A stretch of DNA of 64,000 nucleotides from Sulfuricaulis sp040901545 (GCF_040901545.1 NZ_JBBDYL010000059.1:1-64000), one strand, 5' to 3'; shown: positions 8,174 to 20,583, counted from the stretch's first letter. A program made the numbers and translations. The notes: generated by a model from the letters alone, not told the origin.

Positions 8174-8707
8174 ATGGAAACCACGAAAGAAACCAGCAAG
8201 ACTGAGGAAAAAAAGGAAATGTCGGCGTCGGAAAAAAGGCAGGAAATTCAGCAGTCCAAGCCGGGACACGCCATCAGCCTGTTCGATGACATGGATCGTC
8301 TGTTCGATAACATCATGCGACAGGGCTGGATACGACCATGGCGTTTCGAATCGCCCTCTTTCCCGGAACTCACGACGCTCGAGAGCAAACTGCCCAAGAT
8401 GGATGTTATTGAACGGGATAACGAGGTTGTCGTACGGGCCGAGGTGCCGGGTGTGGACAAGAAGGACCTGGACGTCTCCGTCAGCGATAACACGCTAACG
8501 ATCAAGGGCTCCACACGGCATGAGGAGAAGGAAGAAAAGGGCGATTACTACCGTCACGAAATTTCGACTCGTGCCTACAACCGCATGGTGGCGTTGCCCG
8601 CCGGCGTGGATGGCACCAAGGCGAAAGCGAGCTTCAAGGACGGCATGCTGGAACTGACGCTGCCCAAGACGGAAAAGGCCGAGCGGCACAGCATCAAACT
8701 GGATTGA
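8174..8707 (+). CDS. Hsp20/alpha-crystallin family chaperone
   Basis: A 177-residue small heat-shock protein. A charged Lys/Glu-rich N-terminal arm of about 35 residues precedes the alpha-crystallin domain ('MDVIERDNEVVVRAEVPGVD', 'LTIKGSTRHEEKEEKGDYYR', 'ASFKDGMLELTLPKTE'). It is an ATP-independent holdase for unfolding proteins in the cytoplasm. A strong ribosome-binding site lies just upstream. It heads a five-gene plus-strand run with short gaps and a perfect FNR-type box, which suggests oxygen-limitation rather than only heat control. Confidence 0.95.
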   Translation: METTKETSKTEEKKEMSASEKRQEIQQSKPGHAISLFDDMDRLFDNIMRQGWIRPWRFESPSFPELTTLESKLPKMDVIERDNEVVVRAEVPGVDKKDLDVSVSDNTLTIKGSTRHEEKEEKGDYYRHEISTRAYNRMVALPAGVDGTKAKASFKDGMLELTLPKTEKAERHSIKLD

Positions 8708-8720
8708 GTGTTTTCCGGAG

Positions 8721-9431
8721 ATGACAAGAAGCAATCCCATGGCGAGAAAAGCAAAGTCAGCGACGAAGGATACGGCCAGCATCAATCCCGGGGAGTCCAT
8801 CTCCGCCGGGGAGCGTCAACGCATGATTGCCGAAGCGGCATACTTCCGTGCCATGCAACGCGGCTTCAACGGCGGCAGCTCGCTCGATGACTGGTTGGCG
8901 GCGGAAAGGGAAATCAACCGCCTGCTTCCATCACCACAGCAGCAGAAACAGGAGCGCGCGGCTTATGACAAGCTGCGCGCGGGCGTGACGAAAGTTCTTT
9001 CCGAAGCGCGCGACACGGTGAACGCCGAGACGTTGAAGCAGGCTTTCGAGCGGGCGACGGCGGAACTCAAAAAGACCGGAGAATATACCGCGGAGACTGT
9101 CGGCAAAATCACGACCACGTTGCGCAAGGACATGACCAGCGCCGCGATGAAGATGGGACCGAAATGGGAGGCCTTTTCGGAAAAATCATCCGATCTCTTC
9201 GGGGTGTGGCGGGACCGTGGCAGCGTGTTTCTCGGGCGCGCCGCCGAAGCGGTGGCCGACTGGTTGCACCAGGCGGGAAGCAAACTGGAACAGCAGATCT
9301 ATCGTACGGGCGAGATGGTCGACAGCGGTACGTTCGAATGCACCGGCTGCGGCGAGCGCGTCGTGTTGCGTACCCCGGCGCACCTTCCACCCTGCGCCAA
9401 ATGCCGCAAGATGGAATTCCGGCGCGTGTAG
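8721..9431 (+). CDS. DUF2934 + zinc-ribbon (DUF1451, YbeL-like) protein
   Basis: A 236-residue soluble protein with two recognisable parts. Residues about 30-72 ('ISAGERQRMIAEAAYFRAM...', ending 'AEREINRLL') resemble DUF2934. The rest matches the YbeL/DUF1451 pattern: a helical region with 'KTGEYTAETVGKITTTLRKD' and a C-terminal zinc ribbon 'CTGCGERVV...CAKCRKMEF' with four cysteines. A second possible start is 8739. It begins 13 bp after hsp20 and is probably co-transcribed. Function is unknown. Confidence 0.82.
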   Translation: MTRSNPMARKAKSATKDTASINPGESISAGERQRMIAEAAYFRAMQRGFNGGSSLDDWLAAEREINRLLPSPQQQKQERAAYDKLRAGVTKVLSEARDTVNAETLKQAFERATAELKKTGEYTAETVGKITTTLRKDMTSAAMKMGPKWEAFSEKSSDLFGVWRDRGSVFLGRAAEAVADWLHQAGSKLEQQIYRTGEMVDSGTFECTGCGERVVLRTPAHLPPCAKCRKMEFRRV

Positions 9432-9478
9432 TCGCGCACACGGCTTCGCGCGGACAGACAGCGTCGGCCGAGGTATCG

Positions 9479-10210
9479 ATGCCGGAGATGACATCCGTGG
9501 AAAAAGCGGTAAAGGCGGCGTTTGAACGCGACCGCCGTATCAACCTGCACCGCTATCCCATCCGGTTCGAATTCGACATTACCAAGGGTGCGCTCGCCCT
9601 CGAAGGTGAAGTCGAAAACATCATTGCCAAGAAGCGCGCGTTCGAGATCGCCAGCGAGGTAGAAGGAATCCAGGGCGTGATGGACCGCCTGACCGTGGCC
9701 CCCGGCGAAAGGCGGGGTGACGGCGCGATCCGTGATTCTCTCGTACGGGAATTACTGGAAGAACCGGCGCTATTGCTTTGCACCATTCGTGTCCATAACA
9801 AGGGATCCATGGAAACCGTGCGTGAGAGCACGGATACATCCGGCAATGTGATCAATATATCAGTGAATGAAGGCATCATACAGCTGAACGGGGCGGTGCC
9901 AAGCCTGTCGCACAAGCGCCTCGCCGGCGTGCTGGCATGGTGGACACCCGGTTGCCGGGACGTCATCAACGGCATGCAGGTGACGCCTCCCGAGACCGAC
10001 AACGACGATGAGATTGCCGATGCGCTGCGCCTGGTGCTGGAAAAAGACCCACTGATCCATGCCGACCGGATCGGCATTCGCGTGAAGGACAGGGTCGTCA
10101 CGCTGACCGGGCTGGCCGGCAACAAGGAAGAAAAGAAGATGGCGGAACTGGATGCGTGGTATCTGCTGGGCGTGAACAAGGTCGTGAACAACATTGATAT
10201 ACGCCGTTAA
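9479..10210 (+). CDS. BON-domain protein
   Basis: About 243 residues with at least two BON-like segments: 'LALEGEVENIIAKKRAFEIA' followed by 'VEGIQGVMDRLTV', and C-terminal 'DRVVTLTGLAGNKEEKKMAE' followed by 'VNKVVNNIDI'. A middle copy ('EGIIQLNGAVPSLSHKRLAG') may be a third. BON domains are thought to bind membranes or phospholipids, but no signal peptide is visible. The start is 9479 or 9488 (MPEM); longer in-frame versions overlap the upstream gene. It lies 47 bp after the zinc-ribbon gene and 50 bp before the hibernation factor. Confidence 0.8.
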   Translation: MPEMTSVEKAVKAAFERDRRINLHRYPIRFEFDITKGALALEGEVENIIAKKRAFEIASEVEGIQGVMDRLTVAPGERRGDGAIRDSLVRELLEEPALLLCTIRVHNKGSMETVRESTDTSGNVINISVNEGIIQLNGAVPSLSHKRLAGVLAWWTPGCRDVINGMQVTPPETDNDDEIADALRLVLEKDPLIHADRIGIRVKDRVVTLTGLAGNKEEKKMAELDAWYLLGVNKVVNNIDIRR

Positions 10211-10260
10211 CCTCCGGACTGCACATTTCGGCATCGCCTGCGCCAACAGAGGATAAGCAC

Positions 10261-10821
10261 ATGAAACTGCCATTACAGGTTGTATTCCGTAACATGGAGC
10301 CGTCCGCGGCGATCGAGGCGGCTGTCCGGGAGCGGGCGGGCAAACTCGACCAGTTCTATGAACACATCATGAGCTGTCGCGTGGTGATCGAGCTGCATCA
10401 CCGGCACCACCATCAGGGCAATATCTACCACGTGCGCGTGGATGTGAAGGTGCCCGAGGCGGAGATCGTGGCAAGTCGTGAACCGGCCGAGCACCATGCC
10501 CATGAGGATGTGTATGTCGCCATACGCGATGCGTTCAATGCCGTGCGACGCCGGCTCGAGGACTATATCAGGCGCCGACGTGGCGTGGTGAAGGTGCACG
10601 AAACTCCGCCGCACGGGCGGGTGGTGGAGATTTATCCGGACCATGGCAGGATCGAAACGCCGGATGGCCGGCTCGTCTATTTTCACAAGAACAGCGTGGC
10701 CGGCGGGGATTTCGACCACCTTGATGTCGGGACGGAAGTCCGCTTCGTCGAGGAACCGGGCGAGCTCGGACCGCAGGCCAGCACGGTTCACGTTATCGGC
10801 AAGCACCACCTTGTCAGTTAG
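10261..10821 (+). CDS. HPF/RaiA ribosome hibernation factor fused to a cold-shock-like domain
   Basis: A 186-residue two-domain protein. Residues 1 to about 110 form the HPF/RaiA domain ('LQVVFRNMEPSAAIEAAV', 'EDVYVAIRDAFNAVRRRLED'), which binds the 30S decoding region and stalls translation. From about 120 the segment 'HGRVVEIYPDHGRIETPDGR' plus 'VYFHKNSVAGGDFDHL' resembles a cold-shock OB domain. This differs from the classic long-HPF tail that mediates 100S dimers. It is in the hsp20 operon, so ribosome protection would be induced with the chaperone. Confidence 0.88.
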   Translation: MKLPLQVVFRNMEPSAAIEAAVRERAGKLDQFYEHIMSCRVVIELHHRHHHQGNIYHVRVDVKVPEAEIVASREPAEHHAHEDVYVAIRDAFNAVRRRLEDYIRRRRGVVKVHETPPHGRVVEIYPDHGRIETPDGRLVYFHKNSVAGGDFDHLDVGTEVRFVEEPGELGPQASTVHVIGKHHLVS

Positions 10822-10846
10822 GCCGGACAGCTTCTGTCCTGCAACG

Positions 10847-11560
10847 ATGGTCACCGCCTGTTTGCAAGCCGTCCACGGATGGAGGAGCGGCATATGTCTC
10901 CTGGGGGTACTCGCGATGAATGTTCCAGCCTATGCCGGCCCAAGCTCCGTGACGACGCGATCGGGAGACGCGCTTTCCCTCCCGGCACCACGCCAGGACA
11001 GCGAGTTCTCCATTGAGCGCGCATTGCATGAGCGCCGTTCCGTCCGTGAGTTCGGCAAGACTGCGCTGACGCAGGATGAGGTTTCGCAGCTCCTGTGGGC
11101 GGCCCAGGGCATCACGAGCCGCGACGGTTTGCGCACGGCGCCTTCCGCCGGCGCGCTTTACCCGCTGGAACTGTATTTGGTCGTGGGGATGGTCCGCGAT
11201 CTCGATCCCGGGGTCTATAGATACGCACCGGCCGGGCACAAGCTCATGAAAATCATCGCCGGCGATCAGCGTCATAAACTAGCCTCGGCCGCCCACGGCC
11301 AGGATTGCGTGGCGGACGCGGCCGCGGTGCTGGTTTTCACCGCCGTCGAACGGCGCACCACACGCAAGTACGGCAGCCGCGGCGTGCGCTATGTGCACAT
11401 CGAGACCGGCCACGCCTCGCAAAACGTCTTTTTGCAGGCGACGGCGCTGGATCTTGGTACGGTGGTGGTTGGCGCCTTTGAAGACGACGCGGTAGGAAAA
11501 GTGCTCCAGTTGCCGGAAGGCGAAGTGCCGTTATATCTCATGCCGCTGGGCCGTCCTTAA
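10847..11560 (+). CDS. SagB/ThcOx-family nitroreductase-fold oxidoreductase, exported
   Basis: About 237 residues. A putative signal peptide ends 'LGVLAMNVPAYA', followed by the flavin domain: 'ALHERRSVREFGKTALTQDE', 'QLLWAAQGITSRDGLRTAPS', 'AGALYPLELYLVVG' and 'RYVHIETGHASQNVFLQA'. Family members are FMN-dependent; the substrate is unknown and no thiazole-peptide genes accompany it. I chose 10847 because it gives an N-terminal export signal; 10918 is the alternative. It is the last gene of the hsp20 run, 25 bp after the hibernation factor. Confidence 0.83.
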   Translation: MVTACLQAVHGWRSGICLLGVLAMNVPAYAGPSSVTTRSGDALSLPAPRQDSEFSIERALHERRSVREFGKTALTQDEVSQLLWAAQGITSRDGLRTAPSAGALYPLELYLVVGMVRDLDPGVYRYAPAGHKLMKIIAGDQRHKLASAAHGQDCVADAAAVLVFTAVERRTTRKYGSRGVRYVHIETGHASQNVFLQATALDLGTVVVGAFEDDAVGKVLQLPEGEVPLYLMPLGRP

Positions 11561-11567
11561 AAAGATT

Positions 11568-11597
11568 CACGCCCACGGGGAAAAAGCCCCGCGCGTG
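11568..11597. terminator. Hairpin between convergent genes
   Basis: CACGC and CGGGG pair with CCCCG and GCGTG around an AAAAAG loop, just past the sagB-like stop and opposite the convergent cheR-like gene. No clear U-tract follows, so termination is only suggested. Confidence 0.4.
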
Positions 11598-11631
11598 GCC
11601 GCGGGATCAAGCGATTCTGATAGCCGACGTC

Positions 11632-12453
11632 TCAGCCACGGCGGTAAATACCAAGCCTCTCCGCGTCCGGCCACGGCGTCAGTTCCGCGGTTCCCGATGG
11701 CAGGATTTCGCGGCGTCCGATGACCAGCGCGCCGCCGGGCGAAAGGCGGGCCAGTAGGCGCGCCAGGATATGCCGTTGCGTGCTCTCGTCAAAATACGTG
11801 AACACCAGATTGCGGCATAGGATCAGACTGAAACGCCCGTCCGGGAGCGCCGTGCGCACATCCTGTTGCACGAACTCGATCCCCCGGCGGTATTCCGGGT
11901 GCAGACAGTAGCCACCCGCCACGGGCTCAAAGGCCCGGGCGCGCCACGCTCCGGGCAGTCGCTTGAGACTGCTGGCGGGATAGCAGGCCTGGCGCGCGCG
12001 CTCAAGCATCTCCGGTAACACGTCGGTAGCAATGATAGGCAGCGATATTTCGCGATGAGCCGGCGCGACATGAAAGTGCCATACGAGCCTGAGCGTATAA
12101 GGCTCCTCCCCGGATGCGCAGCCTATGCTCAGCGCGCGCAGATCGCGGGCGGCGTGTTGGTGCGCGTCTCGCGCCAGTTGCGGTAACAGCGCGGTGCCAA
12201 GAAAATCGAAGACCGCCGTGTCGCGATAGAAGCTGGAGATGGTGATGGGGCAGAGCTCGTCGAGCGGTTCCCATTCCGCCGGGTGTTGCTCGAGATAGTC
12301 GCGGTAGGCCCGCGGTCCGGCGAGGCCAAGCGCCTTGCAGCGCCGGTCAATGCGCTTGCAGACTTGCGCACGCACCTTGCGGAATCCGGGCCAGCGCCGG
12401 TGGAGCCGTGGCAGCGCCCACTGCAGGAATTCAACGCAATCGGAGTCTTGCAT
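11632..12453 (-). CDS. CheR-type protein-glutamate methyltransferase
   Basis: A 273-residue CheR homologue. The SAM-binding loop is 'LSIGCASGEEPYTLRL'; the N-terminal helical part and 'CPITISSFYRDTAVFDFLG' are family features, as is 'FSLILCRNLVFTYFD'. CheR methylates chemoreceptors, but no che genes or receptors are visible nearby, so its target here may be something else. It closes a minus-strand run (BCAM0308-like, small protein, cheR-like) with gaps of 27 and 37 bp. Confidence 0.88.
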   Translation of the reverse strand: MQDSDCVEFLQWALPRLHRRWPGFRKVRAQVCKRIDRRCKALGLAGPRAYRDYLEQHPAEWEPLDELCPITISSFYRDTAVFDFLGTALLPQLARDAHQHAARDLRALSIGCASGEEPYTLRLVWHFHVAPAHREISLPIIATDVLPEMLERARQACYPASSLKRLPGAWRARAFEPVAGGYCLHPEYRRGIEFVQQDVRTALPDGRFSLILCRNLVFTYFDESTQRHILARLLARLSPGGALVIGRREILPSGTAELTPWPDAERLGIYRRG

Positions 12454-12490
12454 AAAGCCGTGTCCCCCGCCGGGGAGGGCGGAATTGGAC

Positions 12491-12760
12491 TCAGTCGATG
12501 CCCGGTGGAGCGAGGCGCTTGTGCATCTCGCCCAGCAATTGATCGCGCGCGAGGCGATCGGTGCGGCTGGCGCGCAATGCCGCGTCCTCCACGGTGAAGA
12601 CGGAGGATTGCCAGCCGCTGTCGCGCGCGCATTCCACGCGCACTTCCCAGCGGTCGGCGCGCGGCTCGACCTCGAAGAGGTAAGAAGTCAGCCCCAGTTG
12701 CTCGAGCAGATTGCCTACCGTCTCCTTTGCCTCGGACAGATTCCTGGTAGTCAGATTCAT
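12491..12760 (-). CDS. Small conserved-looking protein of unknown function
   Basis: An 89-residue soluble protein, not recognised. The start at 12760 (MNLTTRNLSEAKE) is chosen because AGGAG lies six bases upstream; the ATG at 12781 lacks one. The predicted pattern is one helix, a beta-rich middle ('YLFEVEPRADRWEVRVEC') and a charged helix. It lies between the BCAM0308-like and CheR-like genes in a tight run, and should share their regulation. Confidence 0.72.
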   Translation of the reverse strand: MNLTTRNLSEAKETVGNLLEQLGLTSYLFEVEPRADRWEVRVECARDSGWQSSVFTVEDAALRASRTDRLARDQLLGEMHKRLAPPGID

Positions 12761-12787
12761 AACGGCTCCTAATGTGCGCACGCCGTG

Positions 12788-13294
12788 TCAACGTTCCCAC
12801 ACCACGCGCAGGATGTTGGCTTCGTCCGTGTACTGGTAGCAGAGTTCCCCTTTATAGGCGCGATGCACCGCATCGCCTATGGAGCGCGCCAACTCCATGG
12901 CGGTCGTCGTGATCAGAACGTTGTCATCCTGCTGATTCACCAAAATGATTCGTCGCAGCGGATGCCCGGCTTTCTCGCGCGCCTCGACATTCTCAATCAG
13001 GTGGACGATTTCATCGCGATGCTCCTGCTGGAACGGCCCTCGCAACGTGAGATAGCCGCCGGGATAATGATCATGTATCCGGTGGCAGGCAGGGCAAAGG
13101 GTTTCGTGCGCGCACTTCGGTTTCTTGACCCACTGCCAACGCCCCTTGCGAAACACCGCGCCGCATTCGCGGCAAGCGGTGGGTTCCGGCAATTTACCTC
13201 TGGTTTTGCAGGTATCGTGCTCGTATTCCCCGATCAGGCGGTCACGACGGGTCGGGCGGGAACTTTTCCTGTTTATTCTTATTGCAGTTGTCAT
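12788..13294 (-). CDS. BCAM0308-family zinc-ribbon protein
   Basis: A 168-residue protein I match to the BCAM0308 family from memory. A zinc-ribbon pair is visible ('CRECGAVFRKGRWQW' and 'CPACHRIHDHYPGGYLTLRG') near residues 40-80, followed by an alpha/beta region. The Burkholderia cenocepacia member lies in the low-oxygen-activated locus. AGGAGG precedes the start, and an FNR-like box (13361-13374) lies upstream with a CATGAT -10-like hexamer about 32 bp from its centre. Biochemical function is unknown. Confidence 0.8.
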   Translation of the reverse strand: MTTAIRINRKSSRPTRRDRLIGEYEHDTCKTRGKLPEPTACRECGAVFRKGRWQWVKKPKCAHETLCPACHRIHDHYPGGYLTLRGPFQQEHRDEIVHLIENVEAREKAGHPLRRIILVNQQDDNVLITTTAMELARSIGDAVHRAYKGELCYQYTDEANILRVVWER

Positions 13295-13360
13295 GGCTGC
13301 ATCCTCCTTCTCGTCATGGCTATGATATTGTAATCATGCTCCGGGTTGATGGTACCTGCT

Positions 13361-13374
13361 TTGATGCAAGTCAA
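13361..13374. promoter_or_regulatory. FNR/Anr-type box (9 of 10) between divergent genes
   Basis: TTGATGCAAGTCAA differs from TTGAT-N4-ATCAA at one position. It lies between the BCAM0308-like gene (minus) and the 68-residue gene (plus). Spacing to a -10-like hexamer is better towards the minus gene (13333-13338). Confidence 0.52.
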
Positions 13375-13416
13375 AGCTTCATCTTTAGCTGAAAAACACG
13401 CTGCAGGAGGTGACGC

Positions 13417-13623
13417 ATGAACGAGCAGAAATGGAAATACCGCTTGGCCACGGACGTGCGTGACGCCTGTCTGAATGCGGCGCGAACGGCATACGAAAAC
13501 GCCGGCATCAGCGGATTGTGCGAGGAAGGGCGCTGGGAATGCGCCCTCGATGCGATCCGGGCCCTCGATCTCGATGCGGTGATATCCGCATGTCGTTCGA
13601 CTGAGCATGTAACGAAAGACTAG
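13417..13623 (+). CDS. Small protein of unknown function
   Basis: A 68-residue helical protein ('LATDVRDACLNAARTAYENA', 'EEGRWECALDAIRALDLDAV'). GCAGGAGG lies eight bases before the start, supporting translation. It sits downstream of the fourth FNR-like box and diverges from the BCAM0308-like gene, so it probably belongs to the same stress group. I do not recognise a family with certainty. Confidence 0.7.
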   Translation: MNEQKWKYRLATDVRDACLNAARTAYENAGISGLCEEGRWECALDAIRALDLDAVISACRSTEHVTKD

Positions 13624-13725
13624 ATACGAAAATGCCGTGCCGGCCTGAAGTACGGCGCAACTTGTCATCGACGGAGGGCGCAAGTACCATGCGCTTTTCT
13701 CAGCAATCTTTCAGGTCTGCGAGCT

Positions 13726-14607
13726 ATGTTTCACGGAAGTATGGTGGCCCTGGTCACGCCCATGAAAGACGACGGGGCGCTCGACTGGACGGCGCTTCGC
13801 CGCTTGGTTGAGTTTCACATCGAAAACGGCACCGACGCGATTGTCGCGGTCGGGACCACCGGCGAATCGCCGACGCTCGACATGGACGAGCATTGCGAGG
13901 TCATCAGCAAGACCGTGGAATATGCCGAGCGGCGGGTGCCGGTGATCGCGGGGACGGGCGCCAATTCCACCACCGAAGCGATCGAGCTGACGCGCTGCGC
14001 CGAGAAAGCCGGCGCCGACGCCTGTCTGCTGGTGACACCTTACTATAACAAGCCGACACAAGAGGGGATGTACCGGCATTTCAAGGCCATCGCCGAGGCG
14101 GTGCCGGTACCGCAGATACTATATAATGTGCCCGGACGCACCGCCTGCGACTTGCTGCCCGAAACCGTCGAACGTCTGGCCGCAATCCCCAATATCGTGG
14201 GCATCAAGGAAGCCACGGGCAATATGGACCGCGCGCGCGAGATTCTGCAACGATGCGGCGAAAAAATCGATCTTTATTCCGGTGACGACGCCACGGCGCT
14301 CGAATGCATCCTCCTCGGGGGCAAGGGCGATATCTCGGTTACGGCCAATGTCGCACCCAAGCTGATGCACGAGATGTGCAAACTGGGTCTCGATCGGAAG
14401 GAAAACGAAGCGCGCGCCATCAACGAGCGCCTGATGGGATTGCACAAGAATCTGTTCATCGAGGCCAATCCGATCCCGGTGAAGTGGGCACTTAATGAAA
14501 TGGGGCTGATCAAAGGGGGCATCCGGCTGCCGTTGACGCCGCTGTCAGCGACGCATCACGAGACAGTGCGCCAGGCCATGCGGTTGGCAGGGGTAATTTC
14601 CCGATGA
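13726..14607 (+). CDS. dapA: 4-hydroxy-tetrahydrodipicolinate synthase
   Basis: A 293-residue DapA, the usual length. It condenses pyruvate with aspartate semialdehyde in lysine and diaminopimelate synthesis. The Schiff-base lysine is in 'NIVGIKEATGNMDRA', the catalytic tyrosine in 'ILYNVPGRTACDLL', and 'AVGTTGESPTLDMDEH' is the substrate loop. bamC follows after 28 bp, as in many gammaproteobacteria. Confidence 0.97.
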   Translation: MFHGSMVALVTPMKDDGALDWTALRRLVEFHIENGTDAIVAVGTTGESPTLDMDEHCEVISKTVEYAERRVPVIAGTGANSTTEAIELTRCAEKAGADACLLVTPYYNKPTQEGMYRHFKAIAEAVPVPQILYNVPGRTACDLLPETVERLAAIPNIVGIKEATGNMDRAREILQRCGEKIDLYSGDDATALECILLGGKGDISVTANVAPKLMHEMCKLGLDRKENEARAINERLMGLHKNLFIEANPIPVKWALNEMGLIKGGIRLPLTPLSATHHETVRQAMRLAGVISR

Positions 14608-14635
14608 CAAGTCGTTTTATCGAAACCGAGGTTTA

Positions 14636-15760
14636 ATGACGAGACGAACCTTCGCTATCCTGGTTTGCATTCTGGCATCACTGGCCGTGGGCGGCTGCCA
14701 GACCATCGCCGAAAAACGCAAGATAGATTACAAATCGACGCGCACGCTCCCGCCGCTCGAAATCCCCCCGGATCTATCTTCGCCGGATACCACCAAGGGT
14801 CCGCTGGCGTCAGCTCCGCCGAGTACCGCAACCTACTCGGGATTCGTCACGGAGCAGGGCGCGCAGACCAAGTCGACGGTCGGCGGGGATGTGCTTCCGG
14901 ATTTCAGCAACCTGCGCATAGCCCGTGACGGCCAGATTCGCTGGCTCGTGGTCAAGTTGACACCCGAGCAAGTCTGGCCCAAGGCGCGCAATTTCATATT
15001 GAATAACGGTTTGCTCATCGACAAGGAAAATCCGCAGACGGGAATACTGGAAACCGACTGGGCCGAAAACCGCGCGCAAGTCGGAACCGCCACCCAAATG
15101 ATACTCGCCAAGGCGCTCGGTTCGCTCTACTCAACCGGCACGCGCGATAAATACCGCATCCGTCTTGAAGACGGCGCCGAGCCCGGCACCACCGAAATAT
15201 ACCTGAGCCACCGCGGGATGGAGGAAGTCATTGTGAGCAGCGAGGGCTCCGGCGTGGGCCAGACGAAATGGCAATCGCGTCCGCCGGATCCGGGCATGGA
15301 AGCTGAGATGTTGCGGCTGCTGATGGTCAGCCTCGGCGCGAAGCCAGAGCAGGCACAGACCGTGCTGGCCTCCGCCGCCGCGGCGCCGCCGCCGGCACAG
15401 CGCGCGACGTTGACCCGCGAGGGCGATGCTGCCTCGCTAATTTTGCTAGAGGACTTTGAGCGCGCCTGGCGGCGTGTCGGCCTGGCGCTCGACCGGACCA
15501 GCTTTACCGTGCAGGACCGTGACCGGTCGAAAGGCGTTTATTATGTCCGCTACATCGATCCGGACACTGCCGGGAAGAAAAAAGGCTTTTTTGGACGTCT
15601 GTTCAGCGGCAAGGAAAACGAAACAAAAAATGAGTATCAGATTCTCGTCAAGGGTGAAGCTTCCGAAAGCCGGGTGGAAGTGCTGAACAAAGACGGCACC
15701 CCGGAGCAGTCCAACACGAGCGGGCGGATATTGACGCTACTTTACGATCAACTGAAATAA
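14636..15760 (+). CDS. bamC: Outer membrane assembly lipoprotein BamC
   Basis: A 374-residue lipoprotein of the beta-barrel assembly machine. The lipobox is 'LASLAVGGC' (Cys about residue 21), followed by the disordered proline-rich segment 'TRTLPPLEIPPDL' that contacts BamD in known structures. Two BamC helix-grip regions follow, the second ending in 'SGRILTLLYDQLK'. An Ala/Pro-rich linker near residues 245-262 separates them. Position after dapA supports the call. Confidence 0.9.
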   Translation: MTRRTFAILVCILASLAVGGCQTIAEKRKIDYKSTRTLPPLEIPPDLSSPDTTKGPLASAPPSTATYSGFVTEQGAQTKSTVGGDVLPDFSNLRIARDGQIRWLVVKLTPEQVWPKARNFILNNGLLIDKENPQTGILETDWAENRAQVGTATQMILAKALGSLYSTGTRDKYRIRLEDGAEPGTTEIYLSHRGMEEVIVSSEGSGVGQTKWQSRPPDPGMEAEMLRLLMVSLGAKPEQAQTVLASAAAAPPPAQRATLTREGDAASLILLEDFERAWRRVGLALDRTSFTVQDRDRSKGVYYVRYIDPDTAGKKKGFFGRLFSGKENETKNEYQILVKGEASESRVEVLNKDGTPEQSNTSGRILTLLYDQLK

Positions 15761-15766
15761 CGGCTG

Positions 15767-16594
15767 GTGGCTAAGCAAAAATCGGGAAGTCGAACGCGGG
15801 CAGTGCGGAACGGACTGCGTTTTGCGATTCTCGGCAGCGGCAGCCGTGGAAATGCCGCCCTGATCGAGTGCGGCCGCAGCCGGTTGATGCTCGACAGCGG
15901 CTTCTCGGCCCGCGAAACCGAAATGCGCCTCGCACGCTACGACCGCGATCCCGACGGTCTCAACGCCATACTGATTACCCATGAGCACGGCGATCATTGC
16001 CGCGGAGCAGCGAGCTGCGCCAACCGGTTCGGCGTTCCGGTGTGGATGACCGCCGGCACGTATTCCGCCCTGAAGCATCAGTTCGACGAAAAAGCCGATA
16101 TCCGCCTGATCAATCCGCATGAACGCTTCGCCATCGGGGACATCGAGGTTCAGCCCTTTCCCGTGCCGCACGATGCCCGCGAACCGTGCCAGTTCACTTT
16201 CTCGGACGGTAACGCGCGCTTCGGTTTTCTCACCGACATCGGTTCCATCACCGCGCACGTCGTGGAGGTGTTGCGCGACTGCGCGGCGCTGGTGCTCGAA
16301 TGCAACCACGACACGCGCATGCTGCGCGACGGACCCTATCCGCCGGCACTCAAGGCGCGCATCGCCGGCGAACAGGGTCACCTCGACAACGACACGGCGG
16401 CGGATCTGCTGTCGCGGGTCATGTCTCCGCGCCTGCGGTACGTGGCGGCCGCGCATCTCTCCGAGACCAACAACACGCCTGATCTGGCGCGCTCGGCGTT
16501 GTCGCAGGTAATGGGCTGCTCGCCTGCGTTCATCGATGTCGCCGAGCAGGAGGAGGGTCTCGCCTTCTGCAACGTTTCCGAAGTCTGGTTATAA
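15767..16594 (+). CDS. MBL-fold metallo-hydrolase (YycJ/WalJ-like)
   Basis: A 275-residue metallo-beta-lactamase-fold protein. 'RFAILGSGSRGNAALIECG' at the N-terminus and the metal motif 'ILITHEHGDHCRGA' (HxHxDH) match the YycJ/WalJ branch, related to exonuclease-like enzymes. The start is GTG at 15767, six bases after the bamC stop, so it is probably in the dapA-bamC operon. The substrate is unproven. Confidence 0.88.
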   Translation: MAKQKSGSRTRAVRNGLRFAILGSGSRGNAALIECGRSRLMLDSGFSARETEMRLARYDRDPDGLNAILITHEHGDHCRGAASCANRFGVPVWMTAGTYSALKHQFDEKADIRLINPHERFAIGDIEVQPFPVPHDAREPCQFTFSDGNARFGFLTDIGSITAHVVEVLRDCAALVLECNHDTRMLRDGPYPPALKARIAGEQGHLDNDTAADLLSRVMSPRLRYVAAAHLSETNNTPDLARSALSQVMGCSPAFIDVAEQEEGLAFCNVSEVWL

Positions 16595-16604
16595 ACCGAC
16601 CGGC

Positions 16605-20570
<3,966 letters not shown>

Positions 20571-20583
20571 TTTCCATTATTGC

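Noticed and set aside
8721..8738. Start at 8721 as certain for the zinc-ribbon protein
   Set aside because: GGAG lies too close to this ATG, so 8739 is equally possible; I kept the longer form only as a default.
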